From Kitasatospora sp. NBC_00458 (GTDB lineage: Bacteria; Actinomycetota; Actinomycetes; Streptomycetales; Streptomycetaceae), in contig NZ_CP107904.1 in NCBI RefSeq assembly GCF_036013975.1, positions 7,845,001-7,909,000 on the forward strand: a DNA stretch of 64,000 nucleotides, in the 5' to 3' direction. Shown piece by piece: positions 24,274 through 32,973 of the stretch (within the stretch, counting starts at the first letter, position 1; every line of letters begins with the position of its first letter). The position numbers were made by a program, and so were the translations under genes. Under the pieces are notes generated by a model. That model was given only the letters and a program-made list of their open reading frames with translations. It was not told the origin of the DNA and made no database searches.

Positions 24274-24707
24274 GTGAGCGTAGCTCTCTCGGGTGATCGG
24301 GCAGGAGTGACCGGGGCGCCTCAGCGGCCGGGGACTCGATGCCGTAGAGGAATCCGGTCCGGTTCGGGGTCTGGCTCGGGGCCTGGTTCTGGTGGTGGTC
24401 CGGGGCTGTCCGACCGGCTCGACGCGTTGTGCACGACGGCATCCTTGCGCAGATGCGGCGTCGGGTGGGTCGTTTCGGCACGGTACTTCTCCGGCGCGGT
24501 GGTGCGTCGCGACGGGTGCGCGCGGCGGGGACGGGCGGACCGGTCCGCCGGGGCGTCCGGTCGGCCCGGCCGCCGCCGGGTGCGGGCACCCCGGTCGGCC
24601 CGGCCGCCGTCCGGGTCGGTGTCGGTGGGGCGGGCTAGGGTGGGAGGCCCGTCGTCCACGTACGGCCGGAACCACTGCCGCCCGCCCCCCGAGAGGCCCC
24701 ACCGCCG
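24274..24707. other. Divergent intergenic region, 434 bp
   Basis: Between the DUF5677 gene (-) and the SNF2 helicase gene (+). A 69-codon open frame (24429-24638) is arginine-rich, lacks a ribosome site and is probably chance. No promoter or repeat stands out. Confidence 0.4.
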
Positions 24708-27700
24708 ATGTACGCCCTGCACGCACTCTGGCGGGACGACGGCCGGCTCGCCGTGTGGGCGGAGGACGCCGCCGCGTACCTGGTCGGGGGCGGGGCCGCG
24801 GAGCGGGGCCGGGGCGGTCACCCGTTCGCGTGCGCGGCGGGTGAGGTGGTGCGGCTGCTGGGTGCGGTCGGGCCGGGTGTGGGGTGGCTGGCGGAGCAGG
24901 CGGCGGAACGCTGGACCGGTCTGCTGCTGCCCTCGCTCGGCGGCCGGCCGGTGCCGTCGCCGGACCTGCCGGTCGGTGCCGCGCCGCGCGGGGTGGGCCT
25001 GGTTCCGTGGCGGGTGCCGACGCTGCTGTTCGATCCGGCGCAGGCCGCCCAACTGCTCGGCGCGCTGCACGATCCGCACTGGCCGGGGGCGACCGTCCAG
25101 CTGCCGGACGGTACGTCGGCGGAGCTGGCGTACGGCGCCTCGGTGCGCTGGCTGACGGCCGTGCACGACCTCGCCTGGCGGCTGGTCGGCCGGGGGCGGC
25201 TGCTGCCCGCGCTGACGGAGGAGGCGGGGGAGTGGCACGCGCGGTGGCGCCCCGCCCCGGACGCTCCGGCCCGCCGCGAGGTGGCGGCGCTGGCCGCGGG
25301 GTGCCCGCCGGTCTGCCGTGCGGAGTCCCACCCGGCCGTCGCCACCACCGCTCCCGCGCGGACCCCGGTCTCCTCCGCGTCCTCCGCTTCCCCTGTGTCC
25401 CCTGTGTCCCCTGTGTCCCCTGCTCCCGCCCAGGCCCCCGCGCCCACCGCTGCCGCGCTGCTCGCCGAGGTGCTCGGCACCCTCGTCGACCAGGAGGCCC
25501 GCGCGGCCCTCGCGGACGTCGACCCGCCCGCCGATCCGTTCCTGGCCGCCCTCCACACGCCCGACGGCCGCCTGGGCGGGGCGCCGCCCGCCGGGCTGCC
25601 GGACCGGCTGACCGCCTGGCAGGCGGCCCGGCCCGCGGACGGGCCGGTGCGGCTCGGCTTCCGGCTCGCCGAACCGCTCGGCCCCGATGCACTCGGCCCC
25701 GATGCACTCGGCCCCGAGGCACTCGGCGCGGACCCGGGCGGCCCCCACCCCGGCGGCCCCCACCCCCGTGACCCCGGGCCGGACGGGCCGCACGGGCCGC
25801 ACGGGCCGCACGGCGGGGCGGCCGCGGACACCTGGCGGCTCGACCTGATGGTCCAGTCGGTGGAGCGGCCGTCGCTGGTGATCCCGGCCGACGCGCTGCG
25901 CCCGGGGTACCCGGATCCGGCGTACGAGGCGCTGGCCCGGCTGGTCCCCGACCCGGCCGAGGCGTTCCTGGCCGAGCTGGAACGCGCCGCCCGGGTCCAC
26001 CCGCCGTTGCGCGCCGTGCTGTCGGGCCCGCTGCCCACCGGGACGGACCTCGACCGGGAGGGCGCGCTCCGCTTCCTGCGCGACGGCGCCCCCGCGCTGA
26101 CCCGCGCCGGTTTCGGGGTGCTGCTGCCCGCCTGGTGGCAGCGGCGCCCCCGGCTGGGGCTGGTCCTGACGGCGGGTGCCCCCGCCGACGCCCCGGGCGC
26201 GGTCAAGCGGACGGCCCAGGTCGACCGGGACGCGGTGCTGGCCTTCCAGTGGCAGCTCGCCATCGGCGGACTGGCCCTCACCGAGCAGGAGTTGGCCGAA
26301 CTGGCCGCCGCCCAGCAGGGCCTGGTCCGGCTGCGCGGCCGCTGGGTCGAGGTCGACCAGGCCCAGCTCGCCGCCGCCGTGAGGTTCCTGGCCGAACGGG
26401 GCAGCGGCACCATGGCGGCGGTCGAGCTGCTGCGGCTGGCCGTGGACGACGGCGCCGTGGTGGACGGTCTGCCGGTGACGGCGGTGCACGCCACCGGGCC
26501 GATCGGCGACCTGCTGGCCGGCCGGCCCGGACCGGCCGACCGGGTGCCGGGGGTGCCGGCCGGGTTCGCCGGGACGCTCCGCCCCTACCAGCGGCGGGGG
26601 CTGGCCTGGCTGGACGCGCTGGGCCGGCTGGGCCTCGGCGCCGTGCTGGCCGACGACATGGGCCTGGGCAAGACGGTGCAGGCCCTGGCGCTGCTCGCGC
26701 TGGAGAAGGAGCGCGGCGAGACCGGGCCGGTGCTGCTGGTCTGCCCGATGTCGGTGGTGGGCAACTGGCAGCGGGAGGCCGCCCGGTTCACCCCGGGCCT
26801 GCGGGTGCACGTCCACCACGGGGCGGACCGGGTCGAGCCCGGCCCGGCGGCCGACTCCGCCGATCTGGTGATCACCACGTACGGGCTGGTCCAGCGGGAC
26901 GTCGCCGAGCTGCGCCGGATCCGCTGGCGGCGGATCGTCGCGGACGAGGCGCAGCACGTCAAGAACCGGTCCGCCCGGCAGTCCCGCGCGCTGCGTTCGC
27001 TGCGTTCGGGCCCGCGGATCGCGCTGACGGGCACGCCGGTGGAGAACCGGCTGGCCGACCTGCACGCGGTGCTGGACTTCGCCAACCCGGGGCTGTTCGG
27101 CACCGCGGAGGGGTTCAAGGAGCGGTTCGCGATCCCGGTGGAGCAGGCCGGCAGCGCCGATGCCGCGGCGCGGCTGCGGCGGGTCGCCGGACCGTTCCTG
27201 CTGCGCCGGCGCAAGAGCGATCCGCTGATCGTCCGGGACCTCCCGGCGAAGCAGGAGTTCACCGTCCGCTGCACGCTGACCGCCGAACAGGCGGGCCTCT
27301 ACCGGGCGGTGGTCGCCGACCTGCTGGAGCGGCTGGGCGGGCTGCGCGGGGTGGAGCGCAAGGGCGCGGTGCTGGCGGCGATCGGCCGGCTCAAGCAGGT
27401 CTGCAACCACCCGGCCCAGCTGCTGCACGACGGGACGGCGCTGGAGGGCCGCTCGGGCAAGGTGGAGCGGCTGGTGGAGGTGCTGGAGGAGGCGCTGGCG
27501 GAGGGGGACCGGGTGCTGGTGTTCACCCAGTACGCGGAGTTCGGCACGATGCTCCGGCCCTATCTGAGCCGGAGACTGGGCGAGGAGGTGCTGTACCTGC
27601 ACGGCGGGGTGCCGCGGGGGAGGCGGGACGAGCTGGTCGAGCAGTTCCAGGCGCCGGACGGGCCGCGGGTGTTCCTGCTCTCGCTGAAGGCCGGGGGCAC

Positions 27701-27992
27701 CGGGCTCAACCTGACCGCCGCCAACCAGGTGGTCCACCTGGACCGCTGGTGGAACCCGGCCGTCGAGGACCAGGCCACCGACCGCGCGCACCGGATCGGG
27801 CAGCGCCGCGAGGTGCAGGTCCGGCGGCTGCTCTGCGTGGGCACGGTCGAGGAGCGGATCGACGAACTGATCGCCGCCAAGCGCACGCTGGCCGACGCCG
27901 TGGTCGGCGACGGCGAGCAGTGGCTCGCCGAACTGCCCGCCGAGCGGCTGCGCGAGCTGCTCACCCTGTCCGCCGATTCGATCGGGGAGTGA
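24708..27992 (+). CDS. SNF2-family DEAD/DEAH-box helicase
   Basis: 1094 residues from ATG 24708. Residues 1-600 are the bacterial SNF2-associated region (YALHALWRDDGRLAVWAED at the start; LPAWWQRRPRLGL near 470). The motor: ADDMGLGKTVQAL with K655, DEAQ box at 746-749, LTGTPVENR, then the helicase-C part with VFTQYAEFGTM, LSLKAGGTGLNLT and DRAHRIGQ near 1024-1031. Such ATPases move along or remodel DNA-protein complexes. Two low-complexity inserts, a Ser/Pro/Val repeat (219-246) and a Gly/Pro/His repeat (323-372), interrupt the N-terminal half. It overlaps the next frame by GTGA, the usual position of a SWIM-domain partner. Confidence 0.93.
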   Translation: MYALHALWRDDGRLAVWAEDAAAYLVGGGAAERGRGGHPFACAAGEVVRLLGAVGPGVGWLAEQAAERWTGLLLPSLGGRPVPSPDLPVGAAPRGVGLVPWRVPTLLFDPAQAAQLLGALHDPHWPGATVQLPDGTSAELAYGASVRWLTAVHDLAWRLVGRGRLLPALTEEAGEWHARWRPAPDAPARREVAALAAGCPPVCRAESHPAVATTAPARTPVSSASSASPVSPVSPVSPAPAQAPAPTAAALLAEVLGTLVDQEARAALADVDPPADPFLAALHTPDGRLGGAPPAGLPDRLTAWQAARPADGPVRLGFRLAEPLGPDALGPDALGPEALGADPGGPHPGGPHPRDPGPDGPHGPHGPHGGAAADTWRLDLMVQSVERPSLVIPADALRPGYPDPAYEALARLVPDPAEAFLAELERAARVHPPLRAVLSGPLPTGTDLDREGALRFLRDGAPALTRAGFGVLLPAWWQRRPRLGLVLTAGAPADAPGAVKRTAQVDRDAVLAFQWQLAIGGLALTEQELAELAAAQQGLVRLRGRWVEVDQAQLAAAVRFLAERGSGTMAAVELLRLAVDDGAVVDGLPVTAVHATGPIGDLLAGRPGPADRVPGVPAGFAGTLRPYQRRGLAWLDALGRLGLGAVLADDMGLGKTVQALALLALEKERGETGPVLLVCPMSVVGNWQREAARFTPGLRVHVHHGADRVEPGPAADSADLVITTYGLVQRDVAELRRIRWRRIVADEAQHVKNRSARQSRALRSLRSGPRIALTGTPVENRLADLHAVLDFANPGLFGTAEGFKERFAIPVEQAGSADAAARLRRVAGPFLLRRRKSDPLIVRDLPAKQEFTVRCTLTAEQAGLYRAVVADLLERLGGLRGVERKGAVLAAIGRLKQVCNHPAQLLHDGTALEGRSGKVERLVEVLEEALAEGDRVLVFTQYAEFGTMLRPYLSRRLGEEVLYLHGGVPRGRRDELVEQFQAPDGPRVFLLSLKAGGTGLNLTAANQVVHLDRWWNPAVEDQATDRAHRIGQRREVQVRRLLCVGTVEERIDELIAAKRTLADAVVGDGEQWLAELPAERLRELLTLSADSIGE

Positions 27993-28219
27993 TCCGTACC
28001 GTGTCCGGACCAGCGCCGGGGGAGCGGCCGCTCGCCGACCGCCTCGACACCTTCTGGCAGGGGAGGGTGCCCGCCGCCGCTGAGGACGACGGCGAACACC
28101 CCACTGCCCTGGACGAGTTGGGCCCGTCCGGGATCACGCTGGGCGGCCGGTCGCCGGGTGGCCGGTCGCTGGACGCCGCCCTGGCGGCCGCTTACCGGCG
28201 GTTCACCGGGGCCGGTTGA
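27989..28219 (+). pseudogene. Truncated SWIM zinc-finger partner (C-terminal tail only)
   Basis: 76 residues from GTG 27989, overlapping the helicase stop. SNF2 helicases of this type are normally followed by a gene for a SWIM zinc-finger protein of several hundred residues. Here only a tail remains: ERPLADRLDTFWQGRVP, then LDELGPSGITLGG and ALAAAYRRFTGAG. It resembles the C-terminus of those partners (an F-W-x-G segment and LGPSG...AYRR). The CxC...CxH SWIM motif is absent. A duplicated GGRSPGGRS lies near the end. Either the gene has lost its main part by deletion while keeping start coupling, or this is a short free protein. Resemblance is from memory, not a search. Confidence 0.5.
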
Positions 28220-28317
28220 GCGCGTTACCGGCCGAGCGCGTACCCGGCCGAGCGCGCATCCGGCCGAGCGCACCCGGCCGGGTGCGCCGGGGCCGTGGCC
28301 CACCGGGCACCCGGTGG

Positions 28318-29352
28318 CTAGCCGGCCGTCACCGGGTAGTGGTCGGAGAGGTCCGTGTAGGTGTAGTTCTTGCCCCAACTGCTCACCGTCCAGGGGGAGC
28401 TGTGGAAGCGGACCACCGTGTTGCCGTAGGTCGCGGGGCGTGCGTGGTCGGCCCGGTAGAGGACGTAGTCGAGGTCCTCCTTGGGCTCGTCGGGGTAGCG
28501 GTAGGCGGCGATCGAGTTGTCGGCGGTGTCGAAGGAGTCGGCCCAGCCGGTGCGGGTGTCGGCGGGGGCGACGCCCGCGTTGGCGAGCAGCGCGGGGTAC
28601 TCGGTGCCGTGCGAGTCGATGTTGAGGTCCCCGGCCAGGACGACCGGCTCGGCGGCCGGGATGTTCTTGGCGTCGACGAACGCCTTCATGGCCTTGAGCT
28701 GGGCGGCCCGGACGGCGGCCGGCTCGCCGGCGGAGCAGCCGGTGTCGGTGGACTGCAGGTGGGTGCCGATCACGTGCGTGCGCAGGCCGTTGACGTCGAG
28801 CACGGCGTAGACGAAGCCCTTGTTGGACCACCAGTCCGCCCCGCAGGCGTCCTTGAAGACGTACTGCTCCTTGCGGAGGATGGGCCACTTGCTGAGCAGG
28901 GTGACCCCGCCGTCCTCCGGGGTGGTGGAGCTGTAGCTGCCGGCGGTGGCGTCCCAGCCGCTGGTCGACCGGCCGACGACCGGCGTGTGGTACGGGTAGG
29001 CGGCCGAGGCCTGGGCGACGAGCTGGTCGGAGGCGGCGTTGTCGAAGGCCTCCTGGAGCACGACCACGTCCTGGCCCTGGAAGAAGCCGGTGGCGGGGAT
29101 GGCCTTGGCCCGGTGGTCCTGGCCCCAGTTGGGGTAGAGGTTCTTGCTCATCAGGAAGACGTTGTACGTCAGCACCTTGAGCGCGGGGACGCCGGGCAGT
29201 GCGGCGGCGGTGGTGCCGGCGGCGGTGCCGGCAGGGGCCGGGGCGGCGGCGAGGGCGTCCGGCGCGGCGGCGAGCGGGGCGAGCAGCGCGGCGGCGGCGG
29301 TGCAGACGGCGGCGAGGCGCGCGCCCGGGCGGCGCGTGGAGGGAGTTGGCAT
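28318..29352 (-). CDS. Secreted sphingomyelin phosphodiesterase (EEP/DNase-I fold)
   Basis: 344 residues from ATG 29352. Residues 1-40 form a signal peptide (STRRPGARLAAVCTAAAALL, cut near ALAAAP). The mature enzyme has the neutral sphingomyelinase blocks: LTYNVFLMSKNLYPNWGQDHRAK, VVVLQEAFDN (metal-site E), GTHLQSTDTGC, LAGDLNIDSHGTEY (catalytic D/N), DYVLYR and LSDHYPVTA (general-base H). It would cut sphingomyelin to phosphocholine and ceramide outside the cell with Mg2+. Other starts (TTG 29388) give a poorer leader. The upstream 70 bp are A+T-rich with a PHO-box-like repeat, fitting control by phosphate. The same-strand MMPL gene lies just upstream. Confidence 0.9.
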   Translation of the reverse strand: MPTPSTRRPGARLAAVCTAAAALLAPLAAAPDALAAAPAPAGTAAGTTAAALPGVPALKVLTYNVFLMSKNLYPNWGQDHRAKAIPATGFFQGQDVVVLQEAFDNAASDQLVAQASAAYPYHTPVVGRSTSGWDATAGSYSSTTPEDGGVTLLSKWPILRKEQYVFKDACGADWWSNKGFVYAVLDVNGLRTHVIGTHLQSTDTGCSAGEPAAVRAAQLKAMKAFVDAKNIPAAEPVVLAGDLNIDSHGTEYPALLANAGVAPADTRTGWADSFDTADNSIAAYRYPDEPKEDLDYVLYRADHARPATYGNTVVRFHSSPWTVSSWGKNYTYTDLSDHYPVTAG

Positions 29353-29391
29353 GCGCGCAGTCAATGCGGGGCGGGTCACGTCCGGCAAGAC

Positions 29392-29424
29392 AGTGAACGA
29401 TAACCATATGAACTCATTGGTAAC
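29392..29424 (-). promoter_or_regulatory. PHO-box-like direct repeat before sphingomyelinase gene
   Basis: Read on the - strand, three 11-nt units follow each other: GTTACCAATGA, GTTCATATGGT and TATCGTTCACT. The first two share the GTT(C/A)-A/C start of the PhoP site, for which streptomycete sites are 11-nt direct repeats beginning near GTTCACC; the third holds GTTCACT out of phase by four bases. It ends 40 bp before the start codon of a phosphodiester-cleaving exoenzyme. Binding is not shown. Confidence 0.35.
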
Positions 29425-31521
29425 TTAAAGCTGTCTGGCCAACTCCTCCTTGGGCGGAGGAACTTGCCTGGCCAACTTGCTCGGCCACCACATGTGCCGG
29501 TCCAGGTCCATCGTCACCGCGGTCACCAGGACCGACCGCACCACCAGCGTGTCCAGCAGCACCCCGAGCGCCACCGCGAAGCCGATCTCGGCGAACCCGA
29601 CGATCGGCAGTGTGCCGAGCACCGCGAAGGTGCTCGCCAGGATCAGCCCGGCCGAGGTGATCACCCCGCCGGTCGCCGCCAGCCCGGCCACCGCGCCCTC
29701 CCGCGTGCCGTGCTGGGCGGACTCCTCCCGCACCCGGGTCATCAGGAAGATGTTGTAGTCGATCCCCAGCGCGACCAGGAAGACGAAGACGAACAGCGGG
29801 AACGCCTGGTCCTGCCCCTCGAAGTGGAAGACGTGCTCGAAGAAGAACGCGCTGATCCCGAGCGCCGCCGCGTACGAGAGCACCACGGTCGCGATCAGCA
29901 CCAGCGGCGCCGTCACCGCCCGCAGCAGCAGGGCCAGGATCACCAGCACCACGCCCAGCACCAGCGGGATGATCGTCCGGTTGTCGGCCGCCGCGGCCCG
30001 CCCCGCGTCCAGGACGACCGCCGTCGAACCGCCCACCTTGGCGTCGGCGCCCGGCACGGCGTGGACGGCGTCCCGCACCCGGTCCACGGTGTCCTTGGCC
30101 GCCTGACTGTCCGGCGGGTCGGCCAGGGTGGCCTGGAACATCGCCTCCCCCTCGTGCACCACCGGCACCGTGGCGGAGGCCACCCCGGGGGTCGCCACCG
30201 TCACCTCGCGCACGGCCCCGGCCCCGGCCGCGGTGCTGATGACGGTCAGCGGTGCGCCCGTGCCGCCGGGGAAGTGCTGCTCCAGCACCTCCTGGCCGTA
30301 CACCGAGTCCGGCTTGTCGGTGAAGGTGCCGGCCGTGCTCAGGCCGGTGGCGTTCAGCGAGACCAGGCCGATGCAGCAGGCCCCCAGCGCCAGCGCGGTG
30401 CCGATCCAGACCTTGCGCGGACGCCGCCCGATCCACGCCCCGACGTGCGCCCAGCGGCCGGTGCGGGTCGGCTCCGGCGTCCCGAACGCGGGCCTGACCG
30501 GCCAGAACACCCAGCGCCCGACGATCACCAGCAGGGCCGGCAGCAGGGTCAGCATCGCGGCCAGCGCCACCAGCACGCCGATCGCGCAGACCGGGCCGAG
30601 GCCCCTGGTGGAGTTCATCTCGGCGACCAGCAGGCAGAGCATCGACGCGACCACGGTGGCGGAGGACGCCAGGATCGCGGGCCCGGCCCGGTGCAGGGCG
30701 AACGCCATCGCCTCGTGCCGGTCCTCGTGGCGCCGCAGTTCCTCCCGGTAGCGGGCGGTGAGCAGCAGCGCGTAGTCCGTGCCGGCGCCGAGCACCAGCA
30801 CGATCAGGATGCCCGCGCTCTGCGCGTTGACGGTCAGTCCGCTGTGCTCGGCCAGCAGGTAGATCACCGCCTGCGCGACCACCAGCGCCCCGGCCGCCGA
30901 GAACAGCGGCAGCGCCCAGAGCACCGGGCTGCGGTAGGTGAGCAGCAGCAGGATGATCACCACGCTGACGGTGGCGGCGAGCAGGGTGCTGTCGATGCCC
31001 GCGAAGGCCTCGGCCTGGTCCGCGCCGATCCCGGCCGGGCCGGTGACGTGCGTGGTCATGCCGAGGCTGTTCGCGGCGGCGGTGGCGCGCAGGCTGTCCA
31101 CCGCGGGGCGCAGGTCCTGCCAGCCGCCGGTGCCGATGTCGATCGGCACGATGGTCTGCATCGCCTGGCCGTCGGCCGACTCCACCGGTCCGACCACCCG
31201 GCCGAGCACGTGCGGGGCGGCGGCGAACTCCGCCGCGTCGCGGGCCGCCTCGACCTTGTCGGCGGGGGTGATCCCCCCGTCCCGCTCGTAGACCACCACG
31301 GCCTGGGCGGTGTCCACCGGCTGGAACGCGCGCTGCTCGGTGATCACCTGGGTGGACTCGGCGTTGCCGGGCAGCCAGCTGGACGCCTGGTTGTCCTCGG
31401 CGTCGGTGAGCTTGCCCGCCAGCGGGCCGGCCACCACCAGCAGGACCAGCCAGAGGGCCAGCACCACCCACTTGCTGCGGCGTCCGCAGGGCAGCGTGGC
31501 CAGTCTCCGGGTCGGGCTCAT
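29425..31521 (-). CDS. MMPL family (RND-type) transporter
   Basis: 698 residues from ATG 31521. Two repeats, each with one N-terminal helix, a large outer domain and five clustered helices. The GxxxDY proton-relay motif is present in both: LVLGAGTDYALLLTARYREEL in the first half and VALGIDYNIFLMTRVREE in the second. MMPL proteins export lipids, polyketides or siderophores in actinobacteria using the proton gradient. The start codon has only a weak ribosome site (GGGGA). It is the first gene before the sphingomyelinase on the same strand; shared function is not indicated. No TetR regulator, often paired with such genes, is next to it. Confidence 0.92.
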   Translation of the reverse strand: MSPTRRLATLPCGRRSKWVVLALWLVLLVVAGPLAGKLTDAEDNQASSWLPGNAESTQVITEQRAFQPVDTAQAVVVYERDGGITPADKVEAARDAAEFAAAPHVLGRVVGPVESADGQAMQTIVPIDIGTGGWQDLRPAVDSLRATAAANSLGMTTHVTGPAGIGADQAEAFAGIDSTLLAATVSVVIILLLLTYRSPVLWALPLFSAAGALVVAQAVIYLLAEHSGLTVNAQSAGILIVLVLGAGTDYALLLTARYREELRRHEDRHEAMAFALHRAGPAILASSATVVASMLCLLVAEMNSTRGLGPVCAIGVLVALAAMLTLLPALLVIVGRWVFWPVRPAFGTPEPTRTGRWAHVGAWIGRRPRKVWIGTALALGACCIGLVSLNATGLSTAGTFTDKPDSVYGQEVLEQHFPGGTGAPLTVISTAAGAGAVREVTVATPGVASATVPVVHEGEAMFQATLADPPDSQAAKDTVDRVRDAVHAVPGADAKVGGSTAVVLDAGRAAAADNRTIIPLVLGVVLVILALLLRAVTAPLVLIATVVLSYAAALGISAFFFEHVFHFEGQDQAFPLFVFVFLVALGIDYNIFLMTRVREESAQHGTREGAVAGLAATGGVITSAGLILASTFAVLGTLPIVGFAEIGFAVALGVLLDTLVVRSVLVTAVTMDLDRHMWWPSKLARQVPPPKEELARQL

Positions 31522-31727
31522 CGGGAAATCCCCAGCCTGTGAGGCGTCACTCGCTCCAGCCTGACACCGCCCCCGCGGCTCGGCAGCCCGGGTTGGGCCG
31601 AACTGTGCGGCCGGGCCGGGCCGGTGCGCCGGCCGCGGTCCGCACCCGGGCGGGAAGGGGTCGGGCGCGGCGGCGGGCGCGGTCCGCATCCGGGCCGGGC
31701 CGGCGGCTCCACCGGCCCGCCCGCCGG

Positions 31728-32879
31728 TCAGGCGGGCGAGTCGGCCGCCGCGTAGACGCCGGTGCGGCTGCCGCGGTAGACGATCCCGCCGTGGGCGGCG
31801 AGCGACAGACCGGAGTACTCGGTGCCGAGGGCGGACGGCTCGTCGCGCCACCGGAGCCGCCCGGAGGCGAGGTCGAGCGCGTGCAGCCGGTCGTCGTTCA
31901 GTGCGACGTAGACCATGCCGTCGGCGGCGGTCGTGCTGCTCATCCCGGCGCCCAGGCCGGACGGCACCGTCACGCTCCACCTGGTCTCCCCGGTGGCGGA
32001 GTCCAGCGCGGTGACCCGGTCGCCCCGGTCCAGGCAGAGCGTCCCGTCGGCGACCGAGCGGGGTGCGAGCAGGCAGAAGCCGAGGTCCGAGCGCCGCCAG
32101 CGCACCCGGCCGGTCGCCGCGTCCAGGGCGAGGACGGCCGGGGCCCCGGGGTCGGCCGTGGTCACGTGGACGACGCCCCGCCCGACCACCGGCGTGCCGG
32201 TGAGCCCGCCGAAGGCCCGCTGCTCCCAGCGGCGTTCGCCGCCGGCGGCGTCCAGTGCGACGACCCCCTCCTCGAAGCCGGCGAGGTACACCGTGCCGTC
32301 GGCGACGACGGGAGCGTGCGCGCCCGCCATCGCGGCGCTCCAGCGCTGCTCGCCGGTGGCCGCGGCGTACGCCTGGAGCCGGTCCCCGTACGTCGCGAGG
32401 ACGGCGCCGCCGCCCACCGCGAGGCCGCCGGGCGGGCCGGGCACCAGGGCCTCCGGCGGCCTCGCGGCCCACCGGAGGGCCCCCGAGGCGGCGTCCAGGG
32501 CCTGTACGTGGGAGTCGGTGGCCACGCAGACCAGCCCGTCACCGGCGGCGATCGGCCAGCCGGACGAGGGGTTGGCGGGCTCGCGGGAGCCGACCGCGGT
32601 GCTCCAGCGCGCGGCGCCGGTCCGCAGGTCGAGGGCCGCGACCGTGCCGTCGAGTCCCGCGGCGTACAGCTCGGAGCGCGGGGGCGCGGACAGGGCGATC
32701 CGGCCGCCCGTCCCAGTCCGGCTCCACAGCCGGTGGCTGGTGTCCGGGTCCCGGCGCACCCACCAGGCCGCGCCGCCGACGGCGGCGAGCGCCGCGGCGC
32801 CTCCGGCGGCGCTGAGCAGGAGACGCCTGCGGCTGGGGTGCCGGTGCGCGGGTTCGGACTGTCGTTCGTCTGCGTTCAC
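31728..32879 (-). CDS. PQQ-like beta-propeller repeat protein, exported
   Basis: 383 residues from GTG 32879. PSRRRLLLSAAGGAAALAAVGGA (about 15-37) looks like a twin-arginine or membrane-anchoring leader. The rest is six to seven propeller blades of the pattern (L/V)YAA-x-x-DG-x-V-x-ALD-x-x-TG-x-x-RW (for example YAAGLDGTVAALDLRTGAARW, VQALDAASGALRW, LHALDLASGRLRW). These are outer-face or periplasm-like binding platforms as in BamB-type and PQQ-dependent families. There is no catalytic calcium/PQQ set visible, so a binding role is more likely than a dehydrogenase role. Confidence 0.85.
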   Translation of the reverse strand: MNADERQSEPAHRHPSRRRLLLSAAGGAAALAAVGGAAWWVRRDPDTSHRLWSRTGTGGRIALSAPPRSELYAAGLDGTVAALDLRTGAARWSTAVGSREPANPSSGWPIAAGDGLVCVATDSHVQALDAASGALRWAARPPEALVPGPPGGLAVGGGAVLATYGDRLQAYAAATGEQRWSAAMAGAHAPVVADGTVYLAGFEEGVVALDAAGGERRWEQRAFGGLTGTPVVGRGVVHVTTADPGAPAVLALDAATGRVRWRRSDLGFCLLAPRSVADGTLCLDRGDRVTALDSATGETRWSVTVPSGLGAGMSSTTAADGMVYVALNDDRLHALDLASGRLRWRDEPSALGTEYSGLSLAAHGGIVYRGSRTGVYAAADSPA

Positions 32880-32973
32880 ACCGAGGACGACCGCTCACGG
32901 CCGCGGTCGGTTCCCGCCGCCGCGCACGGGTTCCACCTGCTCCGCGGGGTGTCCGCGCCGGTCGGACCGCCGG

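Noticed and set aside
24321..27791. Very long open frame (1156 codons) on the - strand opposite the SNF2 helicase
   Set aside because: The + strand frame has all helicase motifs. The antisense frame is an Arg/Gly/Pro-rich shadow without a ribosome site, as expected when stop codons are rare.
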